Source: Deltaproteobacteria bacterium (GTDB lineage: Bacteria; Desulfobacterota; Desulfarculia; Adiutricales; Adiutricaceae). Taken from it: a stretch of 5,358 nucleotides of DNA. The position numbers were made by a program, and so were the translations under genes. Where the stretch lies: positions 1 to 5,358 of the forward strand of contig JAITQT010000347.1 in the NCBI GenBank assembly GCA_031288745.1, written 5' to 3'. The notes under the pieces are model-generated. The model was not told the origin of the DNA and searched no databases. It worked only from the letters and a program-made list of their open reading frames with translations. Below are positions 1 to 5,358 of this stretch, piece after piece (positions within the stretch are counted from its first letter, which is position 1; the number at the start of each line of letters is the position of its first letter).

Positions 1-480
1 TTACAAGAAAATTTTTGTTAGCATATCTAGTATATATTATAATAAATATTATAATATTTATTATATAATTTATTAATATTTATGCGTAAAATTAAATGAA
101 TTTAATAGACTCTAATATATTTAAACAATCAAATTTATATTTAAATAAATAATCTACATATGTTAATTTTAAAATTTTAATATAAAAAAATAATAAAATT
201 ATGGATATAAAAATTATTTCATTTTAGTTTATAAATTATAAATACATAATAATTTTTTAATTAATAAATTTACTAAATTTACTTAAAATGTAAATTTTGA
301 CGCTATGTAGAACATTAAAGAATTTTTCTTAGTAATATGAATAAATTAACTATGCTACATAAAATAAATAGTCGAATTGAATCAGTATATATTAATATAA
401 TATATAATAAATAAAAATATATTATTTTGCCTAGCAAAGATAATTAAATATTAACTTATTTTACTTAAAATTAAAATAAC
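1..480. other. Extremely AT-rich non-coding spacer
   Basis: By hand count this stretch has about 57 G or C bases in 480, roughly 12% G+C. The composition changes to ordinary values near position 480. I see no reading frame of useful length, no tRNA-like fold and no repeat array. It is full of A/T runs and short AT palindromes, the longest of which is listed separately. It could be a neutral spacer in a decaying genome, a segment bound by nucleoid proteins, or a DNA-unwinding region. I found no cluster of DnaA boxes to support an origin. Confidence 0.7.
38..65. repeat. 28-bp perfect AT palindrome
   Basis: The sequence is a perfect inverted repeat centred between 51 and 52, with no spacer and no G or C. 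Each arm is 14 bases. It could extrude as a cruciform or bind a dimeric protein. In DNA this AT-rich, long palindromes arise by chance more often than usual, so function is unproven. Confidence 0.6.
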
Positions 481-704
481 GAAAAATTTGGCTCATTTAC
501 CCTGAATTTCAACATAAAAATTTTTTTTACGGTGATTCCGGCATGAATATTGATTGTTTTCCATTCCCTTGTCCCCTTATCTTAACATCCACTCACAACT
601 TTTGTTTTTCCACGAATATTGATTTCTCCCCTTGACTCATTCGCCGCCCATCTGGATTAGGGATATCTCGTAGTTTCATCTTGAAGAAGGCATCCATAAA
701 AGAC
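481..704. other. Spacer with an 11-bp direct repeat, no clear gene
   Basis: Composition returns to normal here. The 11-mer GAATATTGATT occurs at 545-555 and again at 614-624, 69 bases apart, each followed by a pyrimidine-rich tract. On the minus strand a 34-codon frame (697 to 593) contains an LRDIPNPDGRR segment. This is faintly like the IPDPR stretch near the N terminus of ISAs1-type transposases, but the match is too short to call. Nothing else is supported. Confidence 0.35.
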
Positions 705-710
705 AAGCAT

Positions 711-820
711 GATCGAAGCGCAAAAACCTCTTAAAATCAAAATAGTCTAATAAATTAACTAGTAATTTGGCTATGTTACAAATTTAAGGATTGATAAAGG
801 GGACTTTTTGCGCTGCGATC
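711..820. mobile_element. 110-bp MITE-like element, copy 1
   Basis: The element starts with GATCGAAGCGCAAAAA and ends with TTTTTGCGCTGCGATC. These are 16-bp terminal inverted repeats with one mismatch. The 6-bp AAGCAT lies directly on both sides (705-710 and 821-826), as expected for a target-site duplication. There is no coding capacity, so it must have been moved by a transposase supplied elsewhere. It differs from copy 2 at 11 of 110 positions, with no length difference. The autonomous parent and its family are not visible here. The ends do not identify ISAs1 as the partner. Confidence 0.85.
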
Positions 821-846
821 AAGCATGATTAATTTAATTTAACAAT

Positions 847-956
847 GATCGAAGCGCAAAAACCTCTTAAAAGCACAATAGTCTAAAAAATTAACTAGTG
901 ATAAGACTATGTTACAAATTGAAAGACTGATAAAGGGGACTTTTTGCGCTTCGATC
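847..956. mobile_element. 110-bp MITE-like element, copy 2, inside a transposase relic
   Basis: This copy has the same orientation and length as copy 1, about 90% identity to it, and perfect 16-bp terminal inverted repeats (GATCGAAGCGCAAAAA and its complement). It is flanked by AACAAT at 841-846 and 957-962, a second and different 6-bp target duplication. The insertion interrupts the 3' end of the ISAs1-type transposase relic on the minus strand. Removing the element and one duplication joins the transposase frame to a TAA two codons further on, at 834-836. Confidence 0.87.
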
Positions 957-1434
957 AACAATGGAAGCGTTACTTTCGATCGGCCATTTGTTGGCCATCG
1001 GCCTATGATGTTTAAGGCTAGCTTACGCATGGCTGATAATATCAGAGGGGTGTCGTCCTTCCTGACTTTGGTATGATCTTCGCCAAAGGTTGTATCAAAA
1101 CATTGTGGATAGTTTCCACATCCCCGTGATTTATGATTTTTTCAAGCATAGTCTTAGGGTCCAAGTTAGCGCTGCGGATGAAGTAACGCGTTTCTTATCT
1201 TTTTTGAGCTTTAGCTTTGGTTTCGGTAGACTCTCTCGTCACCTCAGCCAACGTCGCTAACCCCTTCCAGCCAATGGCTGCTGGAAGCCAGTCGTAGATA
1301 TTACTAATGGTGGATCTTAACCAAGCGAATGGTCCTTTTTTCAATTGGCCATGACTTTGTTCATAATCAGTCGTGTAGTCGTCGCTAACAAACTCTTTTG
1401 GGAATTTGGCCAACCATTCGGTAAAAAGTTTCAT
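957..1434 (-). pseudogene. ISAs1-family transposase, C-terminal relic with nonsense codon and frameshift
   Basis: This is the C-terminal half of a DDE transposase of the ISAs1 (H-repeat) family. The frame from 1434 shows the family segments YEQSHGQLKK, DWLPAAIGWKGLATL and a VTRE stretch, then meets an in-frame TAA at 1195-1197. Past it the same frame continues with ETRYFIRSANLDPKTMLE and NHGDVETIHNVL. That is the C1 region holding the third catalytic acidic residue, with both usual HW tryptophans lost. A one-base deletion near 1095/1096 shifts the frame, which resumes as TTFGEDHTKVRKDD and then SAMRKLALNIIGRW, and ends at MITE copy 2. The N-terminal half with the first two catalytic aspartates is absent. 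The relic starts 11 bases from the 1446-1548 element. It is non-functional. Family assignment is by recognition of motif order. Confidence 0.85.
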
Positions 1435-1445
1435 TACTTGTGAGC

Positions 1446-1548
1446 TATACTAACGACCGAAATGATTTACCGGTTTCAACTTTTACCTCAAAGGCAGATG
1501 GCGGCTGGAGGTGCTATGGCGCGGCAAATGTTTTCGGTCCTGGGTATA
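1446..1548 (-). mobile_element. ~102-bp TATAC/GTATA miniature element, copy A (inverted relative to copy B)
   Basis: This copy is 103 bp. Its ends are TATACTAACGACCG and CGGTCCTGGGTATA, part of imperfect terminal inverted repeats of about 25 bp that share a GACCGAAA core. It encodes nothing. Its reverse complement aligns along its whole length to 3646-3746, at roughly 88% identity with two 1-base gaps. The symmetric TA at both edges would fit TA-target transposition of the IS630/mariner type, which is an inference. It abuts the truncated 5' end of the transposase relic and lies downstream of the methyltransferase operon. Confidence 0.8.
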
Positions 1549-1761
1549 AAATTCCTAATAGGGCCTTTTGAGACCAAAATTGGACTGGTGTTTGAAATGC
1601 TTGACGAAATGTAAAAAGGGACAGCTTCAACTTTCAGTAAACACTACAAGCCGAAAATTGGTATGAATTTGTAGATTGGGACCAAAGCGGAAAGCTCTGA
1701 CCAAAAATCTTGGCTCTGGGTTAAGATTATCTATAGCCCAAAGGGGCGCGATATAGAGCTA
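1549..1761. other. Region downstream of the methyltransferase operon
   Basis: No recognisable gene lies here. In the frame of the upstream methyltransferase, after its double stop (TAA TAG), there is a 43-codon open stretch (1758 to 1627) with no start codon. It is probably chance or an old 3' remnant. I looked for a rho-independent terminator for the operon. I found only a weak imperfect GGGTTA/TAGCCC dyad (1719-1740) with no adjacent T run in the right direction. Confidence 0.4.
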
Positions 1762-2697
1762 TTATAGAGGGCTGGGGACGGCTAGCTCGACCATTAAAGG
1801 CTTTAAGACTATTGTTTTTCTAAAGAGATAGGAGACGCAGTTTCCTGGAAAGGCCGGGGAGGGGCCATTATAGGCGGAGAATAAGGCCTTTTTAGTTAGA
1901 GCGCCAAGAGCACGGATAAACTTGGCTGGGGAGCAGTAAGGGGTCTTAAAATACGGTCGCCAAAAGCCTATTAGCTCAAAACCTAGCGCTTCAAAGGTGC
2001 CTATGACCGCTCTTGGGGGCGGATAAACTTGATGAAAGGGATGAAGAAGCCTAAACGAAGGACCGTAGAGACGAGAGGCTATGGATTTGGGGTTAATTAC
2101 TCCGCTTAAGAGTATTAAGCCACCGGGGGCTAGAAAAGTGGAAACCTTTCTTAGAAAAAAAAGGGGCCTAACTAAGTGATCTAGGCTTTGATTCATAATT
2201 AGCCCAGCTAGGGAGGCCGCTGGCTTAACTAGCTCCTCGGCCCAGAGTCTAGTAACACTTAAGCCTCGTAAAGAGGCTTGCTCGGCCGCCAAATCATTGG
2301 GTTCGAGGCAAATCCTAAGATGAGGGCTATCAATTAAAGAAAGCATTAAGCCAGTGCCGCCCCCAACGTCTAATATGGTACCGCCTCGGGGGAGGGCCCT
2401 TTTCATAGCGGAAGCGTAGATATGGTATTCGTTAAGTCTACTTTCGGCCCTAGCTATGGGTTCGACTTTAAGCCCATCGGGGTCGAGGCTCGTTTCATAG
2501 CGTTGGGGGGAAGAAAAATAGGCCCTTGCTTCCTCAGCGCTCGGATGGGGGTTAATTTGTCTAGTTTGGCAGTTAAGGCACTCTTTTACGGCAAAGGGCC
2601 CCCGGCCTATTTGAGGTAGGCTCTGGCTAATATAAAAGTCAAAAACTGCCCTCAATGGTCCTTGGCCGCACCAGCGGCATTCGGTGGTCAGTTCCAT
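1762..2697 (-). CDS. Zinc-ribbon class I SAM-dependent methyltransferase (311 aa)
   Basis: A cytosolic methyltransferase predicted to transfer a methyl group from S-adenosylmethionine. An N-terminal zinc ribbon has CxxC pairs at residues 7/10 and 40/43, followed by an INPHPS segment. A Rossmann methyltransferase fold follows. Motif I is ILDVGGGTG (108-116), the acidic ribose-binding residue is probably E132, and a post-motif stretch NQSLDHLVRP (169-178) precedes APGGLILLS (190-198). The LHPFHQVYPPP segment near 218-228 matches the C-terminal part of this class. Similar zinc-ribbon enzymes occur in sugar, O-antigen and natural-product clusters. At 311 aa it lacks the extra C-terminal domain of the roughly 400-aa NovU/TylC3 C-methyltransferases. 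I chose the ATG at 2697, which overlaps the upstream stop by 10 bp. A TTG two codons earlier (2703) is possible. No strong Shine-Dalgarno is seen, which fits translational coupling. The substrate is unknown. Confidence 0.88.
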   Translation of the reverse strand: MELTTECRWCGQGPLRAVFDFYISQSLPQIGRGPFAVKECLNCQTRQINPHPSAEEARAYFSSPQRYETSLDPDGLKVEPIARAESRLNEYHIYASAMKRALPRGGTILDVGGGTGLMLSLIDSPHLRICLEPNDLAAEQASLRGLSVTRLWAEELVKPAASLAGLIMNQSLDHLVRPLFFLRKVSTFLAPGGLILLSGVINPKSIASRLYGPSFRLLHPFHQVYPPPRAVIGTFEALGFELIGFWRPYFKTPYCSPAKFIRALGALTKKALFSAYNGPSPAFPGNCVSYLFRKTIVLKPLMVELAVPSPL

Positions 2698-3362
2698 GAC
2701 CAAAGGGCCGCGAAGTGGCCATTAAGGTGGCGATCGGTTTCTAAGCTATGCTGGAGCTTAAAGCCGGCTAGAACGGCTAAATCCTGTAGATCGTTAGCCC
2801 CAGTGATTTTATCGACCGCGTAGGTTTGCTCATGAGGCTTTGGAAAATGCTGACTTATTAGTAGGTACCCGTTGGGCTTTAATTTTCTAGCCACGTTGGG
2901 AAAGAGGCCCTCTAAATTTTCAATCAAACCCCAGAGGACTTGGGCTAAGATTATTAAATCGAAGCTTAGATCTAAAATTGGGCTTAAATTATCACCTAAT
3001 AAACGTAAATCAAACGTTAGATATTCGATTTTAAAGCCGTCAACTGCCTGACCCTCTAGCCTTTTTTGAGCTTTTAAAAGGGCTGTTGGCGAGATATCGG
3101 TTAAGGTTAAATGACACTGAGGGCTCTTCTTTCTAAGAAGAGCTATTATTTGCTCTGAAAAAAGACCCGTGCCGCAGCCACCGTCTAAAGCGTGAGCAAT
3201 ATTCTCGGGCAAGTAATCTAAGAGCAATAGGGCTGCCCTCATATCTAGTCTGATCCCCAACTCTTCTATACGCCAAGGATCGGAGCAGTTTTGGTACATA
3301 GCTTCGTAGTCGCCGACGTGACGCCCGTTTTGGATAAAATATTTTTGGTAGTCGTTATTCAT
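2688..3362 (-). CDS. NodS-like class I SAM-dependent methyltransferase (224 aa)
   Basis: A small-molecule methyltransferase using S-adenosylmethionine, probably cytosolic. Near the N terminus is a DYEAMYQNCSDPW segment (18-30) like that preceding the fold in NodS-type enzymes. Motif I is LDGGCGTG (59-66), the likely ribose-binding acid is D89 (LTDIS), FDLIILAQVLWG spans 134-145, and KPNGYLLIS follows at 162-170. Length and domain limits fit the 200-230 aa usual for this group. The frame is open upstream to an ATG at 3515. That adds 51 basic residues without family similarity and has no Shine-Dalgarno, so I prefer the ATG at 3362, preceded by a weak purine run GAGAAAG. The stop overlaps the next gene by 10 bp, so the two form one operon. 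It could N-, O- or C-methylate. NodS itself N-methylates a chitooligosaccharide, but no nodulation genes are present. Confidence 0.87.
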   Translation of the reverse strand: MNNDYQKYFIQNGRHVGDYEAMYQNCSDPWRIEELGIRLDMRAALLLLDYLPENIAHALDGGCGTGLFSEQIIALLRKKSPQCHLTLTDISPTALLKAQKRLEGQAVDGFKIEYLTFDLRLLGDNLSPILDLSFDLIILAQVLWGLIENLEGLFPNVARKLKPNGYLLISQHFPKPHEQTYAVDKITGANDLQDLAVLAGFKLQHSLETDRHLNGHFAALWSWN

Positions 3363-3525
3363 ATTCTTTCTCGCCGCTAGCCCCCTGAGTTTAGCCACAG
3401 GAGCGATGGCGTTCTTCTCACTCGTTAAAAAAATTGAGGTAAGGCCACTCTTAGCCGCTGCCCCTCTTGGGCGACGGCAATTAAAGTGGGAAGTGATAAT
3501 TAAGCCTTTTAACATTTTTTTATTT

Positions 3526-3630
3526 TTAAACTTTGTTCGTACCTATATTCTCCTTTTGAGCTTTCACCAGGACATCGTGCTGGGCAATGTGGCAGTATTT
3601 GCTATCCTCAATAATCCTCCGGGTTAACAT
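3526..3630 (-). CDS. Possible 34-aa small ORF upstream of the methyltransferase operon
   Basis: An ATG at 3630 opens 34 codons ending in TAA at 3526-3528, starting MLTRRIIEDSKYCHIAQHDV. It lies between miniature element copy B (15 bases upstream) and the alternative start of the first methyltransferase (10 bases downstream). I do not recognise it. It contains an AAGGAG purine run (about 3550-3555, minus strand), but no start codon stands at a proper distance from that run. It could be a leader peptide, the stump of a gene cut by the element, or chance. Confidence 0.25.
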   Translation of the reverse strand: MLTRRIIEDSKYCHIAQHDVLVKAQKENIGTNKV

Positions 3631-3645
3631 TATTAATGCTAATGT

Positions 3646-3746
3646 TATACCCAGGACCGAAAAGATTTGCCGCCCATTCTCCTCCCGCCGCCATCTGAGT
3701 TTGAGGTAAAAGTTGAAACCGACAAATCATTTCGGTCGTCAGTATA
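3646..3746 (+). mobile_element. ~102-bp TATAC/GTATA miniature element, copy B
   Basis: This copy is 101 bp, with ends TATACCCAGGACCG and CGGTCGTCAGTATA. It is the inverted partner of 1446-1548. The terminal repeats (about 25 bp, 20 matching) share the GACCGAAA core followed by GATTTG. It lies directly upstream of the methyltransferase operon on the minus strand. The two ends facing outward from the 1446-3746 segment resemble each other (3 mismatches in 26). So do the two facing inward (1 mismatch in 26). Confidence 0.8.
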
Positions 3747-4037
3747 AAATCCTTAACTGCGGAGGCGACAAATTCAGGAGCCTGATGGTGTTTATCCTCA
3801 GTGAAGTTTATTTGGTTAGACGGGGAATTTGATTAGTTATCTATTCTGACCGCTGAGACGAACGTTCTATTAGTCATACTCTCAGTATTTGATGACTTTT
3901 CATATACGGCGCGCTCAGCTATAGTTTCTAACCGTCGTGGTTTTAAGGCCGTCCTCCTCGTTTCTTACCTCTATTAGGAAACCTTGTAGCTTTTTCGTAG
4001 TTTGAAAAAATTACCTCCCTACGTATTAACTAATTTA
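3747..4037. other. Spacer with no intact gene
   Basis: Both strands are broken by stops. The longest stretch that reads like protein is on the minus strand (3964 to 3833, 43 codons, including RRLETIAERAVYEKSSN). It lacks a start in the expected place and stops abruptly. On the minus strand just upstream is an AGGGAGG Shine-Dalgarno-like run (about 4014-4020) with no start codon after it. I take this as decayed coding sequence, weakly supported. Confidence 0.3.
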
Positions 4038-4208
4038 CTATTTTTCTTTAGGCCAAGTCTTCTCGAAGAATTCGGTACCCGTATTCAATACAGAATTGCC
4101 GCCACAATCAATTGATGCGATTGCGTTGAGAACTAGCCAATTTCCCATTCTATTGTGTATGGTGAGGGCCACATTTGTTTGTAGGGAAAAAAACACAACA
4201 AGTAAGAA
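4038..4208 (-). pseudogene. Possible gene fragment containing an ASIDCGGNSVL segment
   Basis: A 56-codon open stretch ends in TAG at 4038-4040. It has a hydrophobic beginning (FLLVVFFSL), an internal ATG at 4148, and a segment ASIDCGGNSVL. That segment is reminiscent of the first phosphate loop of Ppx/GppA-type and other actin-fold ATPases, normally of the form IDxGTNSxxL. The next residues do not continue that fold and there is no matching downstream frame. At best this is a frameshifted stump, and the resemblance may be chance. Confidence 0.25.
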
Positions 4209-4392
4209 TTAAATGATACTAAAATTCAATTTCGGCTCCTTGACTTAAGCTGAAAGTAAGAATTATTATAAAACAGCTACTTTAAATCTTAAGCTCATCT
4301 TCAAAGAATATTTTTTCCCAAAAAAGTAAATCTTTTAGCCCCCGAGCAAGTTTTAGGTCCCATCAGGTAATTTTTTTTTGACCACAGGTGGT

Positions 4393-4856
4393 TTACTTTT
4401 TCGTTGGAAAACTAAACCGAATAGTATCCTTTTTACTGGTAATATCCATATTACCCGTTTTTTTTTGAGAATAGGCTTTATTAGAGCTATTTTCCGTCTT
4501 TTTTTGACAAAATAATCCGTCTATATCTGGAAAAAATCGACCGTCCAAAACAATCTATCGATCCTTAATTGAAAGAGCCATCCAAAAAAATATGATTATG
4601 GAGGTTACAGCTTAGACTTTCGCGCTAAATTGTCCTTGCTAACCCATTCCTTACATGTTTTTTTGTCCTGTCGGATCAAGAGCCTTACTTTTTGAAGGTT
4701 TTGCCCAATCTAGGAGCGTACGTTTGACCTTCACTTCCTTATAGTCATCAAACAGAAAAAACCCCATCCGTCAATGTATCATTCCAGATTACCTGAAATT
4801 GCCGCTTGGGGTTGTTGCAAATTACCAAGCCTTTTTGGCTTATTGACTATACACAT
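4393..4856 (-). pseudogene. Stop-interrupted minus-strand frame, probable decayed gene
   Basis: From an ATG at 4856 a 25-codon frame (including KRLGNLQQPQAAISG) reaches a TGA at 4779-4781. Beyond a shift, an ATG at 4767 opens 38 codons (including DDYKEVKVKRTLLDWAKPSK) to a TAA at 4651-4653. The same frame then has three more stops. It is open again from 4554 to 4393 for 53 codons (including LDGRFFPDIDGLF). The pieces have protein-like composition and one orientation, as expected of a decayed gene. I do not recognise a family, and part of this could be chance in AT-rich DNA. Confidence 0.3.
4438..4466 (+). terminator. Terminator-like dyad with a T run, or an operator
   Basis: GGTAATAT and ATATTACC form an 8-bp inverted repeat around CC (4438-4455). 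After CG there is a run of nine T (4458-4466), which is the shape of a rho-independent terminator on the plus strand. The stem has only two G-C pairs. No plus-strand gene lies upstream for it to serve, so it could instead be a protein-binding dyad or a chance structure. Confidence 0.35.
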
Positions 4857-4896
4857 CTACTAATTTATCCTAAAATCATCCTTTTTCGACTACAAC

Positions 4897-4926
4897 TTGG
4901 ATATTAAGCCTAATAGTATTTATAAT
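4897..4926 (+). promoter_or_regulatory. Candidate sigma-70 promoter for the 4972 small ORF
   Basis: TTGGAT (4897-4902) and a consensus TATAAT (4921-4926) are separated by 18 bases. Transcription would start near 4933, giving an untranslated leader of about 40 bases that carries the ribosome binding site of the following ORF. AT-rich flanks raise the chance of a spurious -10 box. Confidence 0.45.
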
Positions 4927-4960
4927 ATCATTTGACCATATAAATACTTGCCTTCTAGTC

Positions 4961-4964
4961 GGAG
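4961..4964 (+). promoter_or_regulatory. Ribosome binding site GGAG
   Basis: GGAG stands 7 bases before the ATG at 4972, within the usual spacing. It is the clearest Shine-Dalgarno in the window and supports the small ORF start. Confidence 0.5.
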
Positions 4965-4971
4965 ACCACCC

Positions 4972-5127
4972 ATGATTACCTTGAGTTCTAATGTTCCTGA
5001 GTCAAATATCGACTCTATCTTTAGTCCTTTAGAGACTTTGCGGGTATACATTCGAGAAATTTTCAATCTAACGGAACGAGAAATCTTGTTTGATCAAACG
5101 GAAATAACCCAGTTATTTTCTTTTTGA
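4972..5127 (+). CDS. 51-aa small ORF of unknown function
   Basis: The frame runs from ATG at 4972 to TGA at 5125-5127. It has a good GGAG ribosome binding site and a plausible promoter, which makes it the best-supported small gene here. The product is acidic and soluble, with no signal peptide or membrane span. It starts MITLSSNVPESNIDSIF and continues with a probably helical part containing LETLRVYIREIF, then LTEREILFDQTEITQLF. I do not recognise a family. It could be a complete small protein, or the N-terminal stump of a longer one truncated by the TGA. A minus-strand open frame overlaps it, but that frame has internal stops and no start signals. Confidence 0.45.
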   Translation: MITLSSNVPESNIDSIFSPLETLRVYIREIFNLTEREILFDQTEITQLFSF

Positions 5128-5358
5128 CTAATTTTTAACACAAGATGTTGAATTTTATATTTTAAAATATCCTTGTATATTGTGTCAAAAGTAGCTCCTT
5201 ACTTTAAAAACTGGGTTTTTTCCGTACGATCATACTTAGCAGAGTAACGTATATCTTTTTGCTGGACTTTTTTAATTTTGTTTGCTATAGTCTCGAAAGC
5301 GGGAGCCGCGTTCAATTTGCGTCAGTTTTCTCTTATAAAGTTAGTTGTATGCAACTTT
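5128..5358 (-). pseudogene. Interrupted minus-strand frame running in from the right edge
   Basis: One minus-strand frame runs from the window edge, with stops at TGA (5322-5324) and TAA (5199-5201). Between them are 40 open codons that read like protein (including ETIANKIKKVQQKDIRY). Another 33 codons follow, to a TGA inside the antisense of the 4972 ORF. There is no start codon with a ribosome binding site. It may be the end of a decayed gene whose start lies beyond 5358. Alternatively it may simply be an AT-rich frame short of stops. No family is recognised. Confidence 0.25.

Noticed and set aside
711..956. Two similar 110-bp units resembling a short repeat array such as CRISPR
   Set aside because: The units have terminal inverted repeats and separate target duplications, and there is no short constant repeat alternating with unique spacers.
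839..1030. Minus-strand 63-codon frame taken as a gene of its own
   Set aside because: Its first part is the shifted C-terminal end of the ISAs1 transposase relic, and the rest is read-through into MITE copy 2.
1104..1112. DnaA-box-like TGTGGATAG, one base off the complement of TTATCCACA
   Set aside because: It is single and lies in conserved transposase coding sequence, with no cluster or origin context.
2422..2619. Plus-strand open frame of 65 codons
   Set aside because: It is antisense to the zinc-ribbon methyltransferase, with no ribosome binding site or recognisable product. It is a shadow frame.
3406..3627. Plus-strand open frame of 73 codons
   Set aside because: It runs antisense to the upstream extension of the first methyltransferase and its leader, has no family similarity, and reads like chance.
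1549..3756. Similar bases (AAATTCCTAA and AAATCCTTAA) just right of each ~102-bp element
   Set aside because: The elements are in opposite orientation, so these flanks adjoin different ends. The match is short and AT-rich, and is best treated as chance or target preference.
4371..4506. Three runs of seven to nine T, each followed by GA
   Set aside because: They could suggest slippage or phase variation, but no intact gene contains them and AT-rich decayed DNA gives such runs readily.
4806..4836. AAGCC-TTTTT-GGCTT hairpin
   Set aside because: The stem is only 5 bp with no following T run on either strand, and it overlaps a possible decayed frame.
5106..5217. 9-bp inverted repeat AACCCAGTT / AACTGGGTT followed by T residues
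   Set aside because: The arms are about 94 bases apart and the stem is short, so it is unlikely to act as a terminator.

Overview
This is a mobile-element-rich bacterial window from a lineage I cannot place. It holds one intact operon, a dead transposase and a lot of decayed sequence. An ISAs1-family transposase relic, four short non-autonomous elements, broken reading frames and a spacer of about 88% A+T suggest an accessory region of a genome that is losing genes. No gene here fixes the taxon.

Layout. 1-480 is non-coding at about 12% G+C and contains a 28-bp perfect palindrome. 481-704 is a short spacer of ordinary composition. 711-820 and 847-956 are two 110-bp copies of one miniature element. 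Each has 16-bp terminal inverted repeats and its own 6-bp target duplication. The second copy sits in the 3' end of an ISAs1-type transposase pseudogene (minus strand, to 1434), which also has a nonsense codon and a frameshift. 1446-1548 and 3646-3746 are two copies, in opposite orientation, of a second miniature element of about 102 bp (TATAC...GTATA ends). They bracket the only convincing protein operon.

The operon runs on the minus strand. First comes a NodS-like class I SAM-dependent methyltransferase (3362-2688). It overlaps by 10 bp a zinc-ribbon SAM-dependent methyltransferase (2697-1762). The overlap implies coupled translation, and the pair probably modifies one small molecule or sugar. 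The substrate cannot be read from the sequence.

3747-4971 holds no intact gene, but several stop-interrupted minus-strand frames look like remains of genes. Near the right edge, a plus-strand small ORF (4972-5127, 51 aa) has a promoter and a ribosome binding site. I do not recognise its product. The last 230 bases carry another interrupted minus-strand frame that leaves the window.
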